Assembly (NCBI GenBank): GCA_965178125.1
Contig: OZ237742.1
Coordinates: 1,302,001-1,366,000 of the forward strand
Length of the DNA: 64,000 bases
Reading direction: 5' to 3'
From: Bilabrum cf. latius
Lineage: Eukaryota > Bigyra: Bicosoecida > Bigyra > Bicosoecida
Made by a program: the position numbers and the translations under genes. The first letter of the stretch is position 1. The number at the start of each line of letters is the position of its first letter. Below, piece by piece: positions 33,801-45,800 of the stretch. A model generated the notes under the pieces. That model did not search any database, had not been told where the DNA came from, and worked only from the letters and a program-made list of their open reading frames with translations.

Positions 33801-36800
33801 GACGGACTGATCGTCCATGAGTGCGGGGCGAACGAATGGCAGGACGGCAGCAGGAGCAGCATGCAGGGCGCCGATGCCAGCCAGCGAGTCCAGCAAAGGG
33901 GCCAGGGGATGCGGGGGTATCCACGCGGTGATCTGCGATCCTGTGCCGAGGCTCTGCGGCGACCGCCATGGATACAGCCACTGGCTTGGGCTTCTACGAT
34001 GGGGAGGCATGGATTGTGCGACTGCGCGATCGGCTTGGACAGCGCCTGCCGACCCATGCATGGACCATGCGCGCACGGCCCATGCCACAACGGGCACCTG
34101 GATCTGCAGCAAGCTGCCTGTCATGGCACGCGAGTTGACCCGAGACACCCTTGGGCCGTCTCGCGATCGCACTGCCCCTCCAGTCAGCCACTAGCATGTG
34201 GCATCCACAGTGCTCACGCTGTCGAAGTCAGATGCCACGCCCAGCGAGTGGGCCTGCGCCACCGCCGGCAGAGCACTCGACGTCGCGCACGCGGCGCCCG
34301 AGCGCTGATCCCGCTGCCATGGCTCGGGCACCGGCACGGTGTACATGCGGGTCCAGCCCACAAGGTCGCCATTCAAGATGGTCCCCGGATCCGACAGCGA
34401 AGATGTCGACACGCGCAAGGCATCGCATCGGAGCCTCGGCGAGGACTCGCACGTGCTGGCATCGGGCCCGCCCAGCGCTTGCCATCCACCCACAGTCGCC
34501 ATGGATCGATGCAGCCGCAGCAGCGAGGTCGCGGTCTGGTTGGCCTCTTGCAGCTGGCCAGCTCGCGCTGATTGCGTCCTGCATCTCAGACTCAGGCTCG
34601 CATCCTGGCCGGCCTCAAAGGCGCCAGACTACGGCGCATCCCACAGCCCCGGCCATGCATCCGTCAGATTGCACGGCAGCACCATGCTCACCACCACCCG
34701 AGGAGCTGGCAGTGCCGGCTGCAGCTCGGCATCGGTCACACGCACATCCGGGGCTGACCCGCTCAGGATGTAGTTGCGGCTCACGCTGGGCATGGCGGCA
34801 GTCGGCGCGACCGTGTCCACGGACGCCTATTGACCGTCTTGCTGACCCGCTGCCGTCAGCAGATCATGCGCCGCGGCTCGCCACGCGTCCAGCTCCCCGC
34901 CCTCGCCCGTCCACCAGCGCACCGCCATGGGCGGCACCAGCGCCAGCAGGTCCGATGCCTCACTGGCGTGAGCAGAGTGCATGAAGGTCTCGCCCGTGAT
35001 CCACGTGGCCTCCACAGACAGGTACGCCGCTCCGCCACGGTGCATGGCGGTGTCCAGCTGGTCCGCGCGCAGTGTGGCCAGCCCGACACGCTGAAACCTC
35101 GCCGCCCATTGCGATGTGCTGCTGCCCAGCCCCCGCACCAGTGGCCGGCTATCTGAAGCGTTGGCAAGGACGATGCTGGAGGCCGGCAGCGGGGCGCGAT
35201 CGGTCTGCGACTCACGGCCTGCCACGAGGTGGGGCATTATCAGGCGGCCCGGCCACTGGTGGTCAGATCGTGTCGCTGCTCCGGGGGTCTTGCGCAGATG
35301 CAGCTGCACCTTGGCGGCTTGCTCGGAGTCCAGGCGGGAGCTGCCGCTGCGCTGCATGGCCCCGCGCACCAGCAGTCTGTCGAACGGAGGCACCGCACTC
35401 ACCGTGGCCACAGGCGCTGGCACCAGCCCCAGCACCTGTCCCTCGGGCTGCACCTGGCCAAAGACCTCTCGAGGAGTGGAAGAGGTGTCCTGGTCCAGAC
35501 TGTGCGACCAAGGAGCCACGACCACCACGGGTGCCATGGATGCGTTGCTGGATCTGTGCGCCGCGCCTTGCGCCACTGTGTCGGCGATCTGCGTGGCCAT
35601 GCTGTCTCGATCCAGGGCCACCGACAGCGGCAGCACGTCTGCTCGCAGCAGCGGACGCACGGCTGACGGGGCCCGCATCATGCTGTACGTGCCTCCCCAT
35701 GCGCATCGAGCTCCGAGCACCACCGATGATGACGACGATACGCCGGCTATGCCCACATGCGGGAACCGGACACGCGCCACCCCACTGCTGGACGACAGGC
35801 CCGTGGTGGCGTTGTCCACGGCCCGGAGCTGTGCCTGGGCCTACTGCAGCTGGGAGGAGCCCAGGCCCTCCTGATCTACCCAGGCGCCATCGTCGACTTC
35901 CGCTTGCAGCGTGGCGGTGGCGGCGTGCAGGCCTGCTCCGGCCGGCAGCAGACTGCTTGACGGCGCCTCCGCATCGCCTAGATCCTCCCACGCAGGCACG
36001 CCGTCCCACGAGATGTTGCCCACCAGACGGGGAGACTCCAGGTTGCCGCCTGCAGCCGCACGACCCGCTGCGCCATCCCGCCACGGGGCCCAGGCTTCCA
36101 GTGTCAGCGTGCAGCTGATGCTAGTGGCATACTGCAGCAGGTCCCGCGATCTCACGCCACTCACCTCCAGCACCACCTCGGGCGCTGGCGTCAGTGGCTG
36201 CACGTCGCTGCCGAGGCTGGGCAGCGCCGAGGGCCAGTCGGGGATGGATTGGTCGTCCATGAGTGCGGGGCGAACGAATGGCAGGACGGCAGCAGGAGCA
36301 GCATGCAGGGCGCCGATGCCAGCCAGCGAGTCCAGCATGGGGGCCAGGGGATGCGGGGGTATCCACGCGGTGATCTGCGATCCTGTGCCGAGGCTCTGCG
36401 GCGACCGCCACGGATACAGCCACTGGCTTGGGCTTCTACGATGGGGAGGCATGGAGTGCGCGACTGCGCGATCGGCTTGGACCGCGCCTGCCGACCCATG
36501 CATGGACCAAGCGCGCACGGCCCATGCCACCACGGGAGTCCGTACCTCAGCCGCCTCCATATGAGGAAATGCTTGTATGGGATTTGGCCACTCGCATTGC
36601 ATCCCCAGTTGAGCTCGCCAGCCTAATGGCATGGATAAGCCAATCATTGGCATCCTACTGCCGATAGCTTTGTTGGGCTCCATTGCAGGCAAGGTGATGG
36701 ACCCGGCTGTATCTGTCTGGAAGCACGTCCACCCTTCCAAGGCCACAGTTCCTGGCGCAGGTTGGCCAGCTAGCAGATCTGCATCGCTCAACTGTGAATC

Positions 36801-39800
36801 CGGACCGGCGCCAGTAACCACTACTACGCAACTAACGTTGGATCGGTTCACATGCGTGCTGAATTCCATCGAAGGCCCAGCTTCGTCTGAGACCAGTTGC
36901 ACTTGCAAATGTGGCGACATAGACGAACTTCCTGCTCTGTTGATCTAGTGTTGAGACAAGCAAAGGCCGTTCCTATCCAAGGGTGCTAGTTGCTGCTTAC
37001 CCTGTGCAGCGACAGGCAATACTACTGTTGCAGTATGGTTGCCGGGATGCGGATGACCAACGTGCACTCGAGCCCGAATAGACGCAACACGAGCTAGAAC
37101 CACCACAGGCTCCGAGGAGATGCCAAGCAAGCTGGTTGTGCATACCATAGACAGCCGGAGTAAGTCGCCCATTAGCGCTTGCACGCCGTAGGGCAATACT
37201 TGCAGCTGTCCTGTCACGCTCGATGGGGCATACGAACGGCTTGAATCTACTGGCAACACGACTGACCTGGAAGACTCATCATGGCCGTATGTGGCCTGCA
37301 CGCTGCATGCAACCCCGTATCGCTGGCTGTCTTCCCCAGATACAGGCTACTGAAACGCATCTAGAAGCCCCGCCACAAGCAAGGGGTCACTCGTCTCGAT
37401 GCCTGGCAAGAGTGGAGTGGATGCCCGCAGGACACCCTCCGTAGTATCCGCTGTCTCGAGCACGTACTCCACATCTAAACTCCGCAAACCAGATCCAAAC
37501 GGCTTCATCTATCTCCAGATGCTGCCCTACTGACCCATCTCGGTGGTATTGATCCAGCCATGGCCAGCCTCGGTGGCATTGAGGCCAATCCACTCCGCCC
37601 CAAGCCACGCATCAAGCACCGGGGCGCCCAGAAGCGGTGTCCCGAGGGCCTGAGCCCCCATGTCCTACCCAAGAATACAACCCTAGCAAGCCTCAAGCGC
37701 AACCTGCCCGCCAAGACAAGTCCTAGACTCCCATGGTGATATTGACTTGGTATCATTGCCTGGCTGCGCCGCCCAGGCCGCCGATCCACGACACACATTG
37801 GCAGAACCTACGGCTGTCGGTGTCGCCGGAGTTCCAGAGGGGTCTGGATAGAACAACACGCTACCAGCATTGGATACAGCTCCCGTAACCGCAATCCGAC
37901 TTGTTCTCACCTCTTGCACAGTGCTTGCATCCACAGCGAGAGCCCCGCCTCCTTGTGCACTAGTGGATTCTATGAGCACGTCGTGGAGGACTGCGGGCAC
38001 GTAGTCGCTGCTTGATGTGAGCATTCTAGACACAGATACCCCCCCACCTTGCCCTGACATCGTATGTGTCGAGGGTGCTAGATCTGTCTCCTCTTGAATG
38101 GTGCAGTCCTTGATGGCGACGTGCTTCAGCTCCAGCTGCGCCATGCTATCAGCCAGCAGACACCCGCCCCTCGCCCACGGTAGACCCACTACCGCCCCCT
38201 CCGCAAGTGCACACAGACCTCGAGGCAAGCACTGGGAGGTATTGAAGGAGCGTGCGCCTGCCATTGCAACTAGTCCACCTCCTGGCACAATGTGCTGCAG
38301 ATTCAGTGGGGCCAATACCTCGGACTGCATCAGGGCACCAGTGCTGGGTTGCACAATCTCAAAGACTCCATGCTCTGCTTTTGTGGTATTGTACGCTTCC
38401 CCTAGTACTATTCCATCCTGGATAGTTACAGGGGCCACCATGGTAGCAGTGGACTGTTTGCCCGTGTGCATCCATGCGCCGCCCAAGGCACTAGCTCTGC
38501 AGCTCCTCAACAGCGCGTGAGGTCCGATCTGAATCGAGGTGCGGACAGTCGCCAGACAGCCACCGCCGTACTGCCCATCGCCCGGAACAGACACCCTACG
38601 GCTCGCATCAGGCGACATGGCCACACAGTATCGCAACTGAGCCCCGTCGCGAAGCACAGACTACCGACTCTCATCATCTTGCAGCGACAGACACCCGCCT
38701 GTACCATCCCAAGCCACACCTCCCTCCAACAACGAGCCAGCAATCCTCACAGGTGATTGCTTGGCCAGCATGATACCCCCGGATCCACCCGTCATGCCGT
38801 GCATTAGTTGCGAGCCAGGCTAAACCAGGACTTGGACCCCCTGCACAGCAACAAGCCCGCCACCAGACACAAAAGAAGAAAGACTGCCAGGCATAGTCGC
38901 TGCACTGCCCCTCTGAATCACAGAGTTGCCACCAATTATTAGCTTGGCCACCGCAGTAAGGGGCTACAGCTCTTCTATAGGTAGCACGTGCACAGGGCCT
39001 TCAGGTCGAATGGTATCCTGCCAGTGTGCCAACTGCCAGGACTCCTGGTGAGCATCTCTCGACCAAGGGCCTGCAGCTTTCGCCAACAAGCAAGCGAGAC
39101 TAGAGAATGCTTCGCGCCATTCACGAGTTTGTAATTCACCACCAAACGTGGTATTGTCAGCTGGTATAGTGCTGTTTGAACTTTCTTGTGAGCAGTACGA
39201 GTCGATAAGATCTGGAGTACCACCGCACTACTTGCTCATCCTGAACGCCATCGATAGCCCTGTAGCGGCCAGCGATCCCGCTTCGCTGCTTTCCGTAGAT
39301 ATCATATAGTCTATCCACCACGACCCGTTGAAGTATTCCTGACATGCGGCGGTGTTATTGAGGAGCGCCGGCCTCCCCGCACTTGCACGACTGTCTCTGA
39401 GCAAGGCGCCGCCCAGCGACGAAGGAACATGCTACTCCAGCTCAGCCTGTAAAACAGGTGCCTGTGACAAGTTGCACCGATTTTGCCACATCCTATCCAC
39501 AGACGAGTTGGCAACTCTATCCACAAAACACCGCGACGATCGGCGTCTGGGCAAGGAAGTCTACTGTGCAACAGACAAAGCGAGCCTCAGCCTCGTCGCA
39601 TGCTCCTGCACAGGGTCGAGCTACGAGCCCGCTGATGCTGAAGCCGCGTTCCAGTCCACCAGCAGACCAGACTATGCCAGTGTGTCGGCAATTGCAGCGG
39701 ACGGCACCTTACCCATGAAAATGGCACCACCTCGCACTGGCAGGGGCGGTCGCAGCTGCTGGTCGCTTGCGAATAGTCCCACTCCGGTGTCGCTGATTAT

Positions 39801-42800
39801 CGAGGGTTGTCCCTGTGACTGTCCCGGCCGCGTCAAGTCCGAAATACTAACAAGTGCATCTCCATGAGCTTGCATCGCAATGGCGCCTCCCATGCGACCA
39901 CCCAGTACCTTTGCGATTTTTGACGTGCCTGTCCACGGACTTGTGGCCAGTGCTGCAACACTGGACCCGCACACTGGCTGTGTGTCAGTCCAGCTGCGTC
40001 TGCCCATGTAATGCTAGCCAACCTAATGGTTAAATACATCGGTGCTTGAAACCGCTTCAAGAGATGTTGCATTCCATGGAACGCAAGGAAGCTGGGACTC
40101 CGAAGAGGCTTGCTCGCCCTGTGGCTGGCATAGCTGTGAGTCTTGCATTTGGGAAATGTCGTTTGAATCTCCAGGAATGCAGGGTGGATTACCGACGAAT
40201 GAGTGCTGGATGGTGCTTCCCATCATCTCAAGAGTAGCTCTGATGAGTCGAGTCAGTGGGTCCGGTAAGCTAGATACAAGGGCAACCCCCCCATTCCTAC
40301 GGATAGGGCCTCGCTGGGTGCTGCCAAGCGGCAGGCGAGCTACTTCTAGCAACCCGCTTGTCGCCTCCAATGTGAGGATCACCTGCTTATGTTTGCTACT
40401 CAATCCTGTCAGGGAATTGATCGAGTCGACTATGGAAGTCACGTTGGCAGCATTCAGCCTACTCACGAGGAGCTTGCTCCTGTCGGCATTGCTGCCAGAA
40501 CTGCTTGAGGTGGGAGGCAGCTGCAGAAGTGCTGCAGCACCACCGGATATCCTTCCAATCGTCTGTGAAATTACAGTATCCTGCAGTCGGATAGATACGC
40601 GTCCATTGTGCAAGCCGACGGCTGCTAAAGCACCACCGATAGTCCCAGCGTAGCCCCTGTCTATGTTGGAAGACGACACTGAGATCAAAGCACTCGGTGA
40701 TACTGTTTGCTCATACTCTCGTGGCCACACGGAGTGCAGGGACTGCAGCAGTGCAATGCAACCGCCAGAACCGCCCATGGCACCACAAGAGGAAACTCTA
40801 GAAAACTCCACTGACACCACAGCACTCGCTGTTGATGCAGCCTACGACTGCACAGAGACGAGTCCTCCAGCACCAAACGCACTCACTGCCCCCCTCATGT
40901 TGCTCTATGATATTCGCACGGATATTCCAGCCGCAGTAGCTGCACGGTCGCCATTGCCCATGTATGAAGTGACGGCCACAGCACCCCCATCCCAAGCGCT
41001 GGCTGGACCGGACGTCATGAGCTGGGACATGCCCAGCCCCAGCCCACGATAGGCCAGTCGAGCAGAAAGCAAGCCACCTGAGGCGTAAAGACGGCTGGGT
41101 CGAGCCTGTACTTCTGCCTGGAACCTATGCAGTGATCGATTCAACCAAACCAGATGGTCCCAATTCATCGAGGAAAACGAGCGGCTGATGCACTGGAAGT
41201 GCGTTGCGCGCTAATCCTTCAATAGCTGTTGCAAAGCAGATGGTTCTTGCATGGTCGCACCGCCTACTAGCGCATTGGACGTGTCTAGCATGCTTGTCAC
41301 CTGCATCAAGGCCGCATGATCGCACTGTCGGAGTGCAAGCATGCTGCTAGCATCCATATTGAGTGCAGCAGATTGGTTGATCCTCAGAAGTGCCTAGGCC
41401 CCCACTGATGCCAACAAGCAGGCATCTCCAAGCAAACAGCTATCGATCGAGTTGTTATACGAATATCCATGCTAGGCGCGCTAGTCCAATGTCTGGAGCA
41501 CCTGCAGCGACTCTGAAACCGTCAACTGAGACTCGTTTGACGCAGCCAGTAAGGGATCGCTGTCCGAAGTAAGTATTGCGTCTGTAATGAGCACTCCAAT
41601 GGATTCTTTCCGAGAACTCTCACTAGATGGCTTCCACATCACGCGGCCTCCTTGCCCCAAATCCTACTTACTAGCTGCCACCAGCTTTGGCCACCAGTCA
41701 GAACTGGCATCAACTGGTATCATACTACCATCGACCAGGCCGTCTCGACCCGCGGCGTGCTTCCAGGCTGGCAAATCGTGCACCGCAAGTAGCCGAGGTG
41801 GCAGCAGTGCCCTACCTAGAGATGCGCGTGCATCGGCATAACTCCCATTGCTTCCAATCTGCTGCATGACAGCATGCAGTCCAGATTCCTTCACTTTCCA
41901 TGAGTTGGAGATACGTACATCTGATACGCTGGACATACTCACCTAGTCCACGTCATAGGCTCTAAGCAAGCTACCTTCTTCATCTCCGCATGGTTCCTTC
42001 GCATGCCCTACCACAACTTCCCCTGCTTTGATTACAGCCTGCTTCCACGAGCTCAAGGCACCGCACCACGCTGGTGTTTGAGAACGAATCGACAGCACAC
42101 GGCTCATGGTCACCTGTGCTGCTCCTGTCACCGCCACTGCAGCTCCGATCGAGGCCAGGTGCACTGACTGGTTCGCTGGCTGCCATCCCACGCCCTGCTG
42201 CCGCTAGATGCCCGTGCTATCGACCAACAGCAGGCGACTAATGGCAACAAGTGGAGCCAAGGAACCTTGGCCCTAGAGTGGGGGGTTGTGCAGCCCGATG
42301 AAGCTTCCAGTCAGCTGCATGGTTTGCAGGGAATCTATCATGACTACTCCTGTGGCGTTGCTGCTCGTATTGCCCACCAAGTCCACGGCAAGTGAGTCCG
42401 GTGGTGGCACGACATCCAGGAGGGTGTTTGCCAGCCACTTATCACACATGGAGCCATGGATTCCACGGCAAGCGTCTCTAGCCGTCTGCCCAACCATGTG
42501 TCCAAGCCTACGATCGGCGGTTCCAGAGGCTCCCATGGGCAATCCGGTCCTGGCACCTCGCACGACGACGTCTTCCACTGTCACTTCTGCCACGCTCCTG
42601 AGAGCCAACACCTGCATGGGCTGCAACAGTCTCGATGCATCCAGCACAAACGAGGAGTCTAGCCGCACCCTGGAGGCCCCATCAACTGCCGCTACTGCAG
42701 GGGCGGGCCTTCTCCCCATGGCCCCGAGCAGCATGGACCTGGCCTTGAGACCCAAGGGTGTATGCAGCGCGCTCGTATTGTATCCCAATAGCCTGACTGA

Positions 42801-45800
42801 GTCGCCACTAGAAGCATTCTAGCTGTATATCACCCAAGGCCACTCTCTCGATGGGCCTGAGGGTGCTGATACCACACAGGGGGATAGAACCTAGATTCCT
42901 TGCATCCACACATTAAAGCCATATATTGGAGGAACAACCAGTCCCGTTTCCGAGGAATCCACACACTGTTGCTCTCCATCGTGCTGTAGGTTGCACTGTG
43001 CGCTTACCAGCAGGATCGCAGCAGCTGGTTCGTAGCCTGCTGTCATCCTGGCTGCTGCGTGGGACAAGCCCTGTCTTGCTGAGACCTGCAGCAAGCGCAC
43101 GGATGGCTACTGTCTTGTGTCTTGACTGGCATACAATGCAATGGGAGCTAGTGGGGACACGAGAGGATTCCGACTGGAGGTGTACGTCTGTTGCACCTGG
43201 ACAAAGTTGACGCCTATCACGAATACGTCTACCCCAGGGCCCACTTCCAATTGCAGAGCAGCTTGACCGGTCCATGGCCACGCAGTAGAAGCAAACGACA
43301 AGCTCCCCAGCCTGGGTGACACGTCAGCAGAACTGCACAATTCCATCGCGCTACTCGAATCCCACTGTTGATTCTACGCGGATGCACTGCTAGGTGCGGC
43401 ACTCCTCTCCCAGCCTGCAGCAGTCTCGCGAGCCCACCCGAGTCGAGATGAGGATAACCCACTACTGGATGCGCGCGCTGCCCATGATTCCATCACAGTG
43501 TCGGCAAAATCGCCCAGACAGTTGTAGCATATCTTGGTCTAGTTCACGTGTTCCAGGAAGGCGGCCCATGCACCTAGCCCCATCACCTCCAGCCCTTGCA
43601 CAGGCAAGACGGCAGGTGAAGTCTGGTTGGAAGGAGAGCTTGCAAGAGCTGGGGTAATGCGCAGCTGCTAGTACCGATGATCACTCACCGTAGAGGAGAA
43701 CGAGGCAGGGTTAGCGACAACGACCACTCGAATCGGCGTATCCTCTGGTATGGAGCCCCCATTGAGGCCGTTCCGGATGTAAGAATCGGCAATGTGAGCC
43801 AAGGATTGGCAGTGCGGTAGATATTGCATCAGCTCCATGGGGTCTTCATACAGTGCCTCGACATCACCGACTGTCACATTGGCTGCCTCCGCCCCTCTCA
43901 GCTCCAGCATCCTATCGATCGCATTGAAGTCGCACTTGGCTGGATCTGTCTGGCTTCGGTCTAGTACGACAGTCCGTTGAATGTCTACAAGTGGCCCATC
44001 GCTTTGCCGTTGGGGCGCCTTGATGACCTTCTCTGGGGGAAGCACATTCTTACCGAAGCATCTCGCACGCACTTGGTTTGAAGGCTGTACCATCACGCAT
44101 GTGCCTCCCTTCGATGCTGCCACTGCCACTACATCTGCACTACTTGGCATCGAATTGGACCTACTCCAACAGCCCATACGTGCGTTGAGCTCCTGCAGAT
44201 GGGCTGTGTTCTCGTTTTGCTCGCCGAAGCACACTGGGCAGCCCGCCTGCGTCACCACGCACACGTGACTGTCGCTGCAGGACAGGAAGCGGGAGGGTAC
44301 CGCAGGCCCAGCTGGTCCGGGCTGCAGCATTGCTGGCACATTAGGAGTATCTGCTGGATCCATACTAGCGCACCGGATTGCACCCAGGCTGTCAATGGAA
44401 CACGCATAGCCGCTGGCTGCACACATACCAGATACCCTGGCCGCTCCAATTGTCACGCTGATAGACTGTGCAACAGCCGTGACGTTGGTATCAACAGAGT
44501 CTGTGCTGCTCCAGCATGCCACATGCGACCTGTTTGTGGCAGATGCAGCGCAGCAGATGGACGACCCGCACTCCACGCCCCAAGCTTGCATGGGCACATC
44601 CACTTGTCCAGGCTCCTCCGGCACATGATCGGCAAAACCTAGTGCCTCGGTGGACGTCCCTAGGCAGGTCAAGTTGTGGGTACCGACGCTTGGATCAAGC
44701 TTCGGCATAGATACAGCGTGGGAAGCATTCACGGCAACCGAAACCGCATGGGATCCTACGTCCACTGCGCACACAGTGCCTCCTGATGTGAGGGCAAGAG
44801 GGCGCATGGGTCCGATGGCTCCAGGCATGGCAGCTGACGGGGCCAGCATTGCAGGGTGAACGGCCAAGTGGTTCGTTGGAATGGCATTCGCTCCAATGTA
44901 GCAATCCGCGAGAAAGCCTGTGGAGGATTCCACGATGCAGACCGCCCCATCCTCGACTCGTACAAAGGCGGGATTCATGGCTGCTCCAGCGTTCAATGCA
45001 TATGAATCTGAGATTCCTGAAGCTGTCCGGCCTACTAGCAGGCGGAGTGAAGCATTGCGAAGACTAGGCTGCGAGTTGTCGTCAGGGCGGAACTGAACCA
45101 GAGCGATAGCCACGCTGGAGTCGGAGGCAGCAGAGACCCCTAGTTCTCTTGCCACTAGGTTTAGTACATGCGCAGAGCCCATTCTGTAGGTCTGGGAACT
45201 AGATAGGATATCGACAGGGAAATCGACAGAACCCGACGCACTATCCAACGTCCGAATTGATCCAAAGCAGTAGATGGCAAGGCTGTGCTTTCGCTGTGCA
45301 CAAGTGGTCGAATATCCAACTGCAACCTGCGATTACTAAGATAAAAAGTGCATACATCGGTTCAAATTATTTTGTGACCCCATCACTTGGCGTGAATACG
45401 CGACAAGGTATCTTCACGCGTGTCTCACCTGTACAAAGTCCCCAGACACCTCACGAGGGGCCTGGCCGGACCAATCCGATCCCCAGCATCGGATGCGCCC
45501 CGACCGCTCCAAACCGCACGAGTGCGACTACCCGGCGGCCACCTGCGTGACAGCATAGGATGCATTCATCGACGGGAATGATCGCAGTGATGTAGCATAA
45601 GAAACAAATACGCACAATCCACGGACACACCACTTGCGATCGTGCCATCCGTCCCGACCAACCACGATTCCCGCACTAGGGCCATGCAGAGCCGCGTGGG
45701 TCGGATTCTGTGCTCGCGCATATTCCCATGGCTGGCACATGGCTTGCACCCAGCTCGGATTGAGCAATGTGGTCATGTCCGGGGCCAGGCGCGTAGCGAT

